64,000 nucleotides of DNA from Polytrichum commune (GCA_950295325.1 OX485804.1:30630001-30694000), one strand, 5' to 3'. Positions 24,704 through 37,175 are shown, counted from the stretch's first letter. Numbers and translations are program-made. Notes: generated by a model from the letters alone, not told the origin.

Positions 24704-25482
24704 ATGGGTAGCCGTTAACGGCCACCCTTTTTATGATGCCAACTTCTGAGTTCTAGTTTAGGGCGGCCATCAACGGCCACGCTTTGTATGATGCTAACTT
24801 CTCTGTTTTAGTTTAAGGCAGCCGTTAACAGCCATCCCTTCCTAGGTTTCAGTCTTCATTTAACAACATAATTTCTTTGAAATAAAATCACATATATACA
24901 TATATTTCTTATGTATGTTCCATCGAAAAGTGTGGCCGTTAACGGCCACCTTTGGTTGCATCTCAGATTTCTTGGTATATGTGTTTCTTTCTTCATGTAT
25001 ACACCTATTTCCTTAAAAAAAATTCCCTTCAATAAGGGTGGCCGTTAACGGCCTCTCTTATTAAAATTTCAGATTCTTTTCTATATGTGGTTCTTTCTTC
25101 ATGTATACACTCATTTCCTTAATGTTTTGTCCTCCAACAAGGGTGGCCGTTAACGGCCACCCTTATTGAAATTTCAGATTATTTTCTATATGTGTTTTTT
25201 TCTTTATATATACAATCATTTCTTTAATGTTTTGTCCTGTAACAAGGGTGGCCGTTAACGGCCATCCTTATTGAAATTTCAAATTATTTTCTATATGTGT
25301 TTCTTTCTTCATGTATACACTCATTTACTTAATGTTTTGTCCTCCAACAAGGGTGGCCGTTAACGGCCACCCTTATTGAAATTTCAGATTCTTTTCTATA
25401 TGTGTTTTTTTCTACATGTACACACCCATTTCTTTAATTTTTTTCCTTGAACAAGGGTGGCCGTTAACGGCCATCCTTATTG
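24704..25482. repeat. array of nine palindromes on a 105-bp period
   Basis: Nine copies of a palindrome with core GGTGGCCGTTAACGGCCACC. GTTAAC (or its variant) starts near 24,714, 24,771, 24,824, 24,938, 25,044, 25,149, 25,254, 25,359 and 25,463. The first three are degenerate and 53-57 bp apart. The last six are 104-106 bp apart, and two have perfect 26-bp symmetry. Spacers are conserved too (ATTGAAATTTCAGATT, then CTATATGTGTTT, then CATGTATACAC). The array lies between the minus-strand transposase and the plus-strand gene of the MULE. It could be a transposase or host-factor binding array, or a shared promoter/enhancer. It is not CRISPR: the repeats are palindromic, the spacers are conserved, and the setting is a plant nuclear transposon. 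Confidence 0.9.
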
Positions 25483-25723
25483 AAATTTCAAATTCTTTTG
25501 CATATATGATTTTTTCCTCTTATGTATACTCTCACTTTCATAAATGTTTTTGCATTTTATTTTAGTTCGCATATGTGATTTCTTTGATATGTATATATTT
25601 CTTTTAATTTGTTTTTGTCTTTGAGGGTTTAGGTTTTAGGGGTTTAGGGGTTTATGATTTGAATTTGTTTTTATGTGGTGTACATTTTTTAATTTAATTT
25701 TAATTTTGAGTTTCAGACTATGA

Positions 25724-26611
25724 AGTTCAAGACTTTGTTATTGGTTCGATCATTTTCATTTGCCACTGCAAGACAACCTCAAGAACTTCTGATCACCATG
25801 CATCCTTCAATTCCAAAGGTCGATTTAGCCATAGATGACGTTTTCTTCAACTTTATTACTACGGAAATTCAATTATGTAGACAAAGAAATGGCAAGCCAT
25901 GGAGGGGTGCAAAGGAGAAGTTTGAAGTTTTAATGAAGTTATTTGTTCATGGTTTGAGTCATGTAGGCGGTATTGTGGCAGACATGATTGCTTCTACATG
26001 TATTGTATATTACAGTATTCAATTATTAGTTCATATGTTTTTTAATTCATAGTTCAATGTTTGTATTTTCCTAATTAATATTGTGTTTCATCCAGGTTCT
26101 TCTATTAGAGTGGCTCATTCATCTAATCGTCATATTCTAGCATTAGAAAGTGATGCCGAACTCTTTGATGAGGACTAAAACCTCTTCAAACACCTACAAC
26201 TGATACCTCATGCGATGGTATGGACTTTGATGATGATACTCCAATAAAGGACGCCGCATTACTTAACTTATGTGAGTAAGTTTTTTCCTTGTTTTTTTTC
26301 AACAACTTCAATTACAAATTCTAGATTTTGTATTCTAATTTGTTGTTACATATTCTAATACATGGTTTGTTATTTGCAATTGGATGAATCCATCGCCGAT
26401 ACAAATCTCGTCATTTTATTGGCACCGTAGATTATTGAGAAGCCCCTCTCTTAGTCCTCATAGCCTCCCTATGTATGCTGAGGCTTTAGCTGAAACTTAT
26501 GCTAATGCTTCATCTACTTCATCTTCAATTTCACCTTCACCTCACAGATTTTACGATACTAGAGTATGTGCTTATTTTGAATTCAATGCATATGAGTCCG
26601 ATGATATTTAA
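25724..26611 (+). pseudogene. second MULE gene, three exons, unknown function
   Basis: Exon 1 begins after a TTTCAG acceptor with ATG (MKFKTLLLVRSF...) and ends at about 25,972 in HVG plus one base before GTATTG. Exon 2 starts after ATCCAG near 26,096 and completes Gly in phase (GSSIRVAHSSNRHILALESD). It then hits TAA at about 26,176. A one-base shift opens an acidic continuation (DGMDFDDDTPIKDAALLNL) to a GTAAGT donor near 26,276. Exon 3 starts after CACCGTAG near 26,429, keeps phase, is Ser/Pro-rich (ASSTSSSISPSPHRF) and ends YFEFNAYESDDI-stop. It would encode about 180 residues with one frameshift. No domain recognised; second genes in MULEs are known but vary between families. The divergent position opposite the transposase suggests co-expression. 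Confidence 0.5.
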
Positions 26612-27286
26612 GTTTGTATTCATGATTTGATTTTTGATTTTTGATTTTTGATTTCCAAGAACTTCAACAATTTGTATCTACTACCCGATTTATATCTACA
26701 ATCCACTTTCGTTGTTATTTATGTTTTGGACTTCGTAAATGTCACCCTCATGATGATGTTATGATGGATTCAAATTTTACATTGATGTGTATTATAGTGA
26801 GACATTCTAACATGCTACACTTGTTTTCAACATGAGTTTGCTTACACATTGTCTCCAATTACATTATTATTATCTCAACAGTTGAATGTATATTAGTTCA
26901 TTTTTTGTACAAAATTGTTATAGCAACATTCTCATTTGTTGTTCATTTGGACTATAGACCCTTACATGCAATTCCACAGTCATAGGCCCCCAATGGCTTT
27001 ACAAACCATAACCGGGAAGAAATTAAAGGCTCACAAGTTCACGCTCGCATGCTCACATACTAGCAACCCCGAGTCGTGTACATATTGGTCTTTTTCATTG
27101 CTCACTACTTGCAATCTAGCATTCATATTGTTTGTCCTTCCCAATCTTCTTATTATTGAACCCTAAAAAATTATTTCTTTAGGCCACGGTTATAGGATAC
27201 TAGGGGTCCTATTACCAAATATTTTGTTTTCTTCACCGCTCACAAATTACCGCTCACCACTCACCGCTCACAAGATAGCACTCCCC

Positions 27287-27295
27287 AGTTGTGAT
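27287..27295 (+). repeat. 9-bp target-site duplication, right
   Basis: AGTTGTGAT, identical to 21,646-21,654. Confidence 0.85.
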
Positions 27296-27299
27296 GTTA

Positions 27300-30290
27300 T
27301 GTTGGAGTATAATAATTATACTATTTGATATTTGTTGAAATAATATGAGCCTAAGTTAGGGAATCTGTAGAAATTATAGAACCAAAAAAAATTCTTCATC
27401 ACAATTATGGATAATATTAATGGAAAAAATAACTCAGCTATAGTGAAGTTGTCAATAGATAGTTTATTTCAATATTTATTTAGTGTTGTCTTATTTTGTG
27501 ATGTGATATGCTCGGGGGGTTCACTCCCTCTTATATTTTGCATACACGTGCGTTTGGGACCTATTTATTGGGGGGCTATTTTTCTTGTAGAAAAGATTAT
27601 GAGGTATGGTATTTTTCAAAATAAAGGTGTGATGGTATTTTACATGTAATACTTTTTCATTATTTTAAAACCCCCTATATTATATGTAAGTTTTTTACAA
27701 AATTTATCTACAATGAACATATTAGACCCTATTTCTTATCGCACGTTGTTCTACGATTTTTCGCCAATGAACCCCCCGAGGTAATATGTAGTTTTGTATT
27801 GTGTTGCATTGTATAATTTTGTTTTGTGATGTTATTTTTAAGACTAGAAAAGATTTCAAATCAAAAGAGATATTTATGAGTAAGTTATGTCAAAGAAAGT
27901 TGAGAAACCAAGAGAAATATGATATTGATTCAAAGTTGACAAACTAAGAGACATCCAATAATGTCTTAAAATAAGGAAACTAAGAAAGATCTAATAACGT
28001 TCCAAAGTGAAGAAATCAAGAGCTAGATCTAAAGGAGAGATATGATAATGATCCACAACTAGGAGATTTTGAGAAATTCATGAGTGATTCTAAGCTTATG
28101 GTCTAAGCTAGATCACTAAGGTACTAAAACTAAATACAAAAACTCTAAGGATGTAAATGAAGGACCAAAACTACTATGAACACAACCCAAAAACTCCTCA
28201 AAGCATAATTTGATAGCCACAAATAACTCTCATACGAACCAAAAGCTACACATATTCTACAAGCTGAGCTGAGACCCACAACCTAGGGGGTGGTTCTTCA
28301 TACCACTTACAAACCAATGTGAGAGTCAAAAGGGGTATTCTTTGAGGCAGTAGCATACATAATAAACATAAGGGAGAGGTATTGATTTTCTCTTGTGTGT
28401 ACATCTAAAATGGCTATTAATGTTTTTGAAGTAAACATAGGTGTACAAAAGATGTCCTAAGGGTTTAGAGAAAATGTTGAAAATATATGTGTTTATTTCA
28501 TCAAATTCATATTCATCCATTGTTGTCATATGGCAATAGTCCTCAATGCTCCCTTGTTTATTTTTTATTAGGGTTTGCACTTAGGTTCTATGACAAGCTA
28601 GAGGCTCTTGGAGTGCTCATGGGCTATGTTTAGTCTTGCTCTCCAAATTGTTTTTGAGTTCTTGTCTTTGTTTAAGCAATAAGACAGTTCCTTGTGTGGT
28701 GTGGGATAATAATGTATGCATATTGGCACAATCTAAAATCATCTAAGCCAGTCCACTACTGTAGGTTGATGACTTTGCAAATTGGATAAGTTGCGGCCAT
28801 GGAGGACCCTCCACGTCCTTGCTTCTTCACATGAACTACTTATAGGATTTTCGTTTTCCTTCCCTTCCTCGTTTGAATTGAGACACCTGAGCTCTGCTCC
28901 AATTCTTCATCATTGATCTTTATTCTAAGATCTTCATGTTCCTCTTGTTTGTTGCTATCATTTTGCATTAAAAATGCTTTATTTTTCGTTCTTATTTACA
29001 CATCAATGATGTTATTGTTTCTTGCATATTTTGTTCTTTTAAAGTATTTTGATTCTCAATCTATGCACCTTCATGTGCTCCATGTTTTTGTGCTCATTCT
29101 TCCTTGAGAGAAGTTTGATATTCTAAGGTCATCCTTTTTTCCTTTGAGATTGTCTTGCTCTTGTTTTATATTGCATTACATTTTTTTCATTATTTGAATT
29201 CATTTTTCTACTCCTAGTCATGATGTTTTCTTTGTCTCTTTTTCTACTTAAAACTTACTTTGTTTCTTGGTATTAGATCTGTTTGTTTCATTTATTTTGC
29301 TAATATGTTTTCATTGCCTTGATATATTTCCTCTTAGTATCACTATATATCTCTTTCTTTGCTAATACCTTGCACTTCCTTGATTTAAAGATAATATTGA
29401 TTTCATCTTATCCCTTCCAATCACCTTTTGTTTTAATTTGTGTTATTACAAACTATCGTGTTATAGGAAACAAAACAATTCATTTGATTGAATGCAACTA
29501 CTGTACCAAATTTTTTTTTTTCAAAATTGTTTTAAATTCAATGAAAAATTCCTTGATTATTTATCATCATGAACATATTAACATCATTATAAGTGAACTT
29601 AATTTTTTGATAATGAAAAAAAATTGAAATTCATATGATTAACATAAAGATACCATTGATATGTGTTCAATAGAAGACATCTTATTTAAATATTTTTGGC
29701 AACTTGAGATATAATTATGTCCCAAATGTGGATGTATGATAACATAATCCATTATGGTTGATTTTTATGATTTTTAATGATATTTTTGTGGCGCATATCA
29801 TTTAATAGAATTGTGAAATAAAATAACTTGATAGGTGAGATTTATTTTAATAAATGAAATAAATGAAATAAATAAATGAAATAATGATAAATTTGTTGAA
29901 ATAAGACATATTGATGGTTTTTCCTCTTAATATCACTATACTTCTCTTATTTGATGATTATTTTCTTATTTTGAAATAATTATGCAACACTGACATAATA
30001 ATACATTTAGATAATAATATATTGATAGTGATTTATATTATCACATACAAATATGTTTTGATTTAACGTATTACATTGTAAAAAAATTGCCCATGCAGAT
30101 TAAATTATAGGTTAATCAAGATAAGATTTGGTTGTAATAGCATGTCATAGCAACTTGCCACATGTTACACACGTGGACACCTACATTATTAATCATAATA
30201 CATGTGCGGAATCCAATGCCACATCATGGCATTGGTGACAAATCGTACAAGGTTAGAAAAATAGGGGCTAGAACATCCAAAGCCACATCA
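27300..30290. other. intergenic, no gene seen
   Basis: Very AT-rich with short frames only. 28,860-29,640 is pyrimidine-rich on the plus strand. No terminal repeats or coding motifs found. Confidence 0.5.
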
Positions 30291-30291
30291 T

Positions 30292-30660
30292 AGTTCTATG
30301 CGCCCTAGCCTAGATTATATCTTCATTAGGCTAGGCCCCACCCCTCCCACGCCTCCTACATTGCCCGGTCTTTCTGCCCACACATGCATGGAAACTCTTC
30401 CTCCTTGGGAACCAATGTGACAATACCTGGTCAAAAATACTAATATTCAAGTTGACATCACTTTCATTATTCTCATGTTAATTGATGGAGTTCCTTCACA
30501 TGCCAAAGGAACTTAACGGCTTAAGTGACCATGTACTGTCACATTGGTTCCCAACGGGGAAGAGGTCCCATGCAGGTGCGGGCAAGAAGGCCATGTAGTG
30601 AAGGAGGGGTGGGGCCCAACCTAATGAAGATGTGATCTAGCCCGGGGCGTTCTATGCCGC
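30292..30660. mobile_element. foldback (MITE-like) element
   Basis: The left arm (about 30,292-30,432) and right arm (about 30,520-30,660) are inverted repeats of about 140 bp, by eye near 80% matched. Shared blocks include CTTCATTAGG, GGCCCCACCCCTCC, TTGGGAACCAATGTGACA and, at the outer ends, GTTCTATG. The loop is about 90 bp with no coding capacity. The structure fits a foldback or MITE; no target duplication identified. Confidence 0.65.
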
Positions 30661-30669
30661 CTATTTGCG

Positions 30670-32790
30670 ATTTTTACAAAATAACATAACTTTATAATAA
30701 GTAGGAGGGGACAAGGGGTCTTATATGCCAACTCGAAGGTACTTACCTAAACTAAGCTCCGTCCGAGCCTCTTGATGAACCCATCTGGAATTTGTTACCA
30801 CACGATTTTTTATGTTACAAAATGATTTTAATGGTGCCACAAATCCCGGGCTCAAAACGCAAGCTGCATACAAGTAAGTTATACTCTAATAAATCATCTA
30901 GAGCAAACATTGAGTAGTATGACTGTATGAGCTATTGTTAGTGTGAATGGTTTTTCCTTGTATCTAGCAACTGCCCATGACCCTATCCGAGCCCCAAGTC
31001 GTGGTACATGACTCGAGGGAAACCCTCCACAGACAGGGAACAAAACATAGAGCCTATGTTCGGGGAAAACCGACGGCTAGTTCATTATCAGCCGATGGAT
31101 TTCCCCTCATGGCCAGTCCAAATTTCCAACCATCGGATGGCAATCCGACTGTTATTTCAATCCTCCGGCAATTAGCCGATGGACCAGAAAATGTTCCGGA
31201 AATGTAGCCGATTCTTCTTGTGAGTTACTGGATTTCAGCCGGAAGCATCCATAGAGCTATTTGTATGGGGCATCTGATGATGCACTTTAGGAAGTGCCCT
31301 AAACCTTAAACTTTTTGAAGTATGCAACCTTTCCATGACCAAATCCAATTGCTTCTATGAAGAATTGGGGGACCCTTGGCCTTCAAGCGGTGAAGGCATT
31401 GCTAGGTTCAATTCCTGCCAAGGATATTAATTAACTCTTCAAATCTAAAATTTTGAACATGCCTTTCTTTGCACTAATTCAAGATTTTGTACTAAGAAAT
31501 GATTTCTAATAACTTTTCATACATTATTTAAACAATTAGTTTCGATATAAATTCCATTTAATCGGATATTGACCAATGAAAATATGAAATTATAGGCAAT
31601 TGGCCGATTGATTTTACAAAAGACCGGCTCTTGCCGATGTAAATTGGAAAAAATCCGACCCTTCGTAGCAACTACCGGCAATTAGCCACTAAGGCTTCAA
31701 AAACTTCCCGAACTCTGCATAGAGGTGTGCTGTTTGTCCCAGGCAGTTGCTAGCAAGGCCTTTCTTTAATCATCAGGAGCTACCTCATTTATCTTGTTTG
31801 AAGCCAACCTATACTTGCCACGTGGAATCGCAGTTGGTTGGAGGAATGGAAGCCTGCCATGTGGCCAAACTGGCCAGAAGCACCCTACGGTATAAGGGCC
31901 GGTTTGCACACATCCCAAGTCCCTTGAGGTTGATCTGTGCAATCTCAGCCGTCGAGAGCATCGAAGGTGGGACTTACCACTTCACGCGGGTCCCAATTCC
32001 TAAGTACCAAGTATGGCAACACTTTTTGGCTGGAGGTGAGGCTTGGGACGTCGTGTTCAGAGTTGGGTCGAGTAAGAAGCTAGACCCAACTCTCAACACA
32101 AAGTCCCGAGAATATATATTTTTATTGCATAAAATAATGGAGATTCACTTTAATGAATATGAACCATATTTTAATGGTTTTTGGAGGCTCAAAAGTTGGG
32201 ACTTGCTAACATGAATGGGACTTGAGACTCTATGGCTTGAAGTTAATTTCTTCAAATGTTGTTCTTTCTATCGTATAGTCAACACAACTGAGTATCATGT
32301 CATAGGGGTTTCACACTCCTCAATGCCATTATTGGAACGAGCTGCTAGGGGCCAAAGGCCCACCGCTGGTGGGAAAAGAAGTCCGCAAGGAAGTTGGCAA
32401 AGTAGGAAGTTGATGAATTTCAACCTTCGTACCGAATGGAAAATCATGGGGGACCAACTCCTGAAAAAAATCCCATTAAATTAAAATACAACTCTAATAT
32501 GCGAAACTCAATATACATGCAGGTACTTAAATAATATTGTAGCCTTATGATCACACTTGTATTATTCAACAAATTCAGCTCATGTACCTTGAGCAAACCG
32601 ATCTGAAGGTAATCGCATCCATAAGCATAGAGAACTGCACGAAGCAGCGATGGATTACTACATGCTGTAAAAATTCATGCTCCCAACATCGCCACAGCCG
32701 GGCACAACATGTCAGTTTACAATGCCATTCCTTATGTAATTCATTCCTCGAGCTAAGTCTTCGTCAATCCTTGACCTATCGTGCAATTTT
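30670..32790. other. intergenic, no convincing gene
   Basis: A motif GGCAATTAGCCGATGG and variants recur (about 31,168, 31,594 and 31,675). A 155-codon plus frame at 31,747-32,214 has no recognisable feature and was not accepted. A tRNA B-box-like GGTTCAATTCC occurs near 31,407. Confidence 0.4.
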
Positions 32791-32796
32791 ACCGCC

Positions 32797-33335
32797 CTAT
32801 TCCTCACGTAGATCTTCGGCACCAGAGAAGTATGTGAAGACCTCGAGAATAACATCAGAGCACATTACTCTGATTATGAGGTTCAATTCACAGAAGTTTT
32901 CAAAACATATTTTTGCAAGAAACTCATTTGTCAATTTTCGCACAATATACACCTGCGAGAGAGCAGAACTACCCCACAAAACTGCAAGCACTCCAATTCT
33001 CCAATATAAGAGACTATGTTCATATTAGAAACTATGGCTTTGAAATACATGATCGAATGACAAACCATTGCAGAGAGTAAATTGAGAGACAAACTCCAAA
33101 GGAACAGAAACACTGGTACTATATGGAAATATTCTGAATAGCACCTGGAGTCCTTGGTTTGACAAGTGCGGCAGCGATAGGCTATATTCCCTTTAGACCA
33201 GACATTGGTACATTGAGACTGCCCCTGTGAGCGGAACTCCTCAACATCTTCCCCACCACACATTTGGCAGCTAAGCTCCCTGAGAGTTTTTCCTACTTCG
33301 ACAAAACTTGTCTGCTTGGGCGTGCTGAAAGACAT
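32797..33335 (-). pseudogene. PRT6-like N-recognin fragment (UBR box)
   Basis: A minus-strand exon, 33,335-33,145, ends at a CAG/GTGC donor and encodes QCTNVWSKGNIAYRCRTC. This is the start of the UBR-box zinc finger of plant PRT6, an E3 ubiquitin ligase that recognises basic N-terminal residues in the N-degron pathway (family pattern CG.VW......YRCRTC). The rest of the UBR box should follow in the next exon but is absent. A second segment, 32,952-32,797, starts after TCTCGCAG with VYIVRKLTNEFLAKI and ends in a stop. It weakly resembles a later PRT6 region. PRT6 proteins are about 2,000 residues, so this is a small fragment, probably non-functional. The UBR-box call is fairly secure; the second segment is tentative. 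Confidence 0.55.
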
Positions 33336-33339
33336 CTTG

Positions 33340-36300
33340 GTGAAAACTTCCGATAATCCGCGACCACTGTTTCAGGCGCAAGCGCAGAGAGAGAGAGAGA
33401 GGACTGCTTGCACATTCTCATAAGCAGCTTTGGAACACAACTTCACACCGACGTACTTGGTTCAATTCCATCAGCATCGAAGACCGTTCGATCTCTGGAG
33501 TGCAAACCAGTCCGAAGCCAGAAAACAAGCTTTTCATAGAAGAACTGGGCTGCTGAACTAACACAAATAAGGGTCCAAAGAAACTCTGACCTCTGGAGAA
33601 CTCCCCTAACTAAAAAATGTCGGCATGATGGCACCCGTGCCATTTTTTTATCCATGCTTGAAGTTCTCCACCAAAGAAATCTTGGCCATAGTGTAAACCT
33701 TGACTGGTGAAGTACCAAGTTCATAGCCAATCATATTGCTCCATTCACCTAATTTTTTTGATAGGTGGACTTCTTCATAGTAGTCTAAACTGACCATAAG
33801 TCACTCAAAAAGTACCTTATCCCATGCAAAAGGTTGGGAATGAGCTAGATGGGAGCATAAATGCACATCTATGACGATAACGGATTTTGAAAATTTCCAG
33901 CTTTAAAGCTATGTAGGAAATTGAGATAAGATTGATAGTTTGCGACGCATGGCTCCGGAATCCATATTAAAAAGCTAATCCGATGAATCAATCAACAGGC
34001 ATCTCGGACCGTTACAATTACTCAAACACGCCGAAGACCTCCCTGCTAATTCGTCTTTCCCAGTGCCGGAATGTAGTTTCCAGGCAAGATTCAAGTGTGT
34101 TCAAATCAATGTATGAACCACACATGGCAAAATTTGAGGGGACAAGTTAATTTTCCAGGTGAACGGAGAATGCTTCAAAGTAGGTTTATCTGTGAATCAA
34201 GATTGCAGTAAGTAGGCCGGTTGTGCTGTGAACCTCTGATTGAAACTCACGTCTTGCTATTTGTAAACCATTGCCACCACTCACTGTTTGAAATGACAGG
34301 AGGAAGAAATCCCAGTCAAAATTGCAACATATCAACAAATAGGTACAAGATTATCAGCGTTTGTATTGACTTGTTGTACAGGAGAGGTAGTTTTTGCAAG
34401 ATACCTCCAAAAATCAAAAATTATAATCTCTAAGCTAATCTGCTGCACAGTTAGAAGCACTAACCGCAAATCGTTACCATAGGTTCCTGATCCCACAGAA
34501 GGGATCTTGGCTTCAATCTTCGCGAAAAAAACCCCCTCCAAAAATTAGAGCTGCTCAAGTGGGTTAGGTGTTGAGGGCGAAGAGGCTTTCCTTCAACCCT
34601 TCATTGAAGGAAACCCAAATCCCATCATCAGGAAGAGCTTGCTTGAACATGAGCCTTGCCAAACTAAGAATTGAACCTGCTTGTTGCTGGTTAACACATT
34701 GGTTACGGACACTCCATGGTTACGCAATCTAGGGTCAGACCCTCCATTGTTACACCCTTTTTGAGGGTCTAGCTCCTAGCACGGTTTTGGTTACATGTTT
34801 CTCATGGATACGCTTGACCTCAAGGCTGACTTTTGTGCATCCACCTTTACTTTAAAAAAATTAATAGCCTCTCTAAATGTACACACTAGAGAGAAATTAC
34901 ATCTCTCTCTTATGCATCCCTTCTAACATGCATGTTAGTTTTTACATGATATGCATACTTTACCCCTGGGAATGTCATGCTTCGAGGCTAGCCATATGTG
35001 TCTAAATGTCACAACTACAAGGCTCCCACATGCCTTACAAAAATAATCTATATACAATGTATCTACATAAATTTACAAAAGACCCGCCAAAGTATGTGAA
35101 GAAGTCCCGTACAGCTTGCATGTCCTTTCATTTAGAGAGTTCCATTGTAGTTGGAAATTGATTCCTCGATCTTTCAAACCTACACATTGGACAAACAACC
35201 CACGCCATGCAAGCAAAATACGCTCTCCTAGCTACACATATGTAGGTATTAATTATGACTTGAATATACTCATTCAAAGTATTTGCATCTACCTCATCTA
35301 GCTTGTAGATTTTGCTACTTGATTCATATCATAGAGACAAAATTGATATAGTTGCATCCACATCAACCCACCCACACAATCACTCTCCACATAACATGGC
35401 ACTTTTGAAAACGTCCATGGCATGCAAAAATGTCAAAAATGTTGTATTCTCAAATGCAAGGAAGGCCGGCTTGAATTGGTCTTTGAAGGCAAATATTGCC
35501 CATTGCATCCGGATGTATTATAAAATGCTAGTAGCATGTGTAAGTGATAACAAGAGAATAAATTTTTATATCTTAATGTTATGTTCTTCATTATTATTTC
35601 AAACACTCTTGATAGCAATCAAAACATAAGAATCATGATATCAAAGGACATCTTCTTACTCTATGAACTTGTACCATAGGTGCCCATTAAAAATTAGTTC
35701 CAAGATACAAAATGTTCCAAAGTTGAAGTGCACTCTGCAAGATTAGAAATTGAGTTGGCCTCGACAAATAAACGTCACATCTGAATGTGCCGTTTCACGG
35801 TTTCTGTGTTGAGGCCAGCACATTTTTGAACCAATGAAGTCTTTTGTGCGTTCACAAAAGTTCTTCAATGAAACAACGTAATTATATGGTACACCAGTTT
35901 TGAGTCATCTTGCGATGTGTTCCAAGACTGTCGTGTAACATAGAACATTTTCATTCAAATTCCTTGATTTAGTGGAATCGTTGGTGCAGTTCTCCACTCT
36001 TGAAACTTTCCATACCAAGATTGTGGACGATGCGCACCCATCGTTATAATTGATTTTGTGAAACAACTTTATTACACCACCCTATCTTTCTTGCCTGTGA
36101 AGGGATATTAGGGCATGGTTGAAATGTTCATCCACTCATATAACTGCAAGCACATCTGAGTTCTTCAGTGGACAATTCGAGAGACATGAGTGAGAAGAGA
36201 AACGTTCGTTCATTGGTAGTACTTGATCAGCCCCGGTTTTAGAGTCAATTGCATATTCTTGCCACACGATCTTGAGCAACAAAAACAACAAAAACTTTTG

Positions 36301-36625
36301 GCATGATCATTACAAAGCAGGAGATCTTCTTCCTAAAGACTCCTTTTTCAACTTTGTGGCAACAGGAACGAGTGATCGACAAAGCGTGAACACATCGAGC
36401 AAGCAAGTGCAAGAGAGAAGGAAGGAGCCCCCTCTCCACCCTCAAACCCTAGACCCTAGACTGTGCCCTAAGTCCCCCGGGAAGTTGTCCTTCTTAGGAA
36501 TATTTAGAATGAAATTTTATAAAAAATTATAGATTGTAAGAAATGAAATGTCTGCTAACTCCACTTTTTGCAGAGCTCCTTACTTTCTAAGGTCCCAATG
36601 CCCTTCAAAACCCTTGGAGACATGT
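33340..36625. other. intergenic, no gene seen
   Basis: A short GA microsatellite lies near 33,390-33,402. Frames here are short and lack splice context. No repeat boundaries recognised. Confidence 0.45.
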
Positions 36626-36628
36626 TAC

Positions 36629-37175
36629 AAGTGATTTCATTCATCCTCCATTCTTCACAGAAACATAAAAAATATTCATTCATGCTTCATAATTGAAGTG
36701 CAAAAATATATGATTTTTTAGATCTAGCCCTTTGTGTCCATGATAATTTATATGTGCCACTTGGATAATTCTACAACATTATGTCAACTGCTATACTACA
36801 TATAATCATTTTTTGCACACCTAGAGTACCTTATATTATTTGTGATAATTTTACAAAATTTACCCATAATTGATATATGGAACCCTATATTTTATTTCAT
36901 ATAGTGATTTCATTTATTCTTGGATTCTTCACAAACAATATAAAAATCTATTCATCCATTCTCCAAACTTGAAGTGGAAGGTATATATTGTTTCATATCA
37001 AAGCCCCGTATTTCCATGATATTTAATATGTACCACTTAGGTGTTTTATAATGTTATGTCAAATGCTATAATACATATAATAATTCTTTACACACCCAAA
37101 GCACCCTATACTATATGAAATTATCTTACAAACTTTACATAGATTTCATATATTAAACCCTGTATTTTATAATAA
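36629..37175 (+). repeat. tandem duplication, two units of about 273 bp
   Basis: The unit from 36,631 (GTGATTTCATTCAT) is repeated from 36,904 (GTGATTTCATTTAT). Parallel landmarks include TTCTTCACA, GAAGTG, CCATGATA, TATGTCAA(C/A)TGCTATA and AACCCTATATTTTAT. Divergence is considerable, so the duplication is old. Non-coding. Confidence 0.7.

Larger units (their letters stand above)
21655..27286. mobile_element. complete Mutator-like element (MULE), 5,632 bp
   Basis: Bounded by AGTTGTGAT duplications and terminal inverted repeats. The left end starts GGAGGGAAGCTATCTTATGA and the right end, reverse-complemented, starts GGGGAGTGCTATCTTGTGA. Both continue with the heptamer TGAGCGG, four perfect tandem copies on the left (21,672-21,699) and diverged copies on the right. 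The similarity extends about 45 bp. Inside, left to right: an extra transposase 3' exon, a SINE-like insertion, the transposase pseudogene, a divergent promoter-like interval with the palindrome array, and a plus-strand gene. The transposase is broken, so the copy is non-autonomous now. The perfect target duplication suggests that it is not very old. Confidence 0.88.

Noticed and set aside
24704-25482. CRISPR-like array
   Set aside because: Repeats are palindromic, spacers are conserved rather than unique, no cas genes are present, and the setting is a plant MULE.
31747-32214. 155-codon plus-strand frame
   Set aside because: No recognisable motif and no splice context. The region contains promoter-like and tRNA-like motifs and repeated GGCAATTAGCC elements, more like repeat DNA than a gene.
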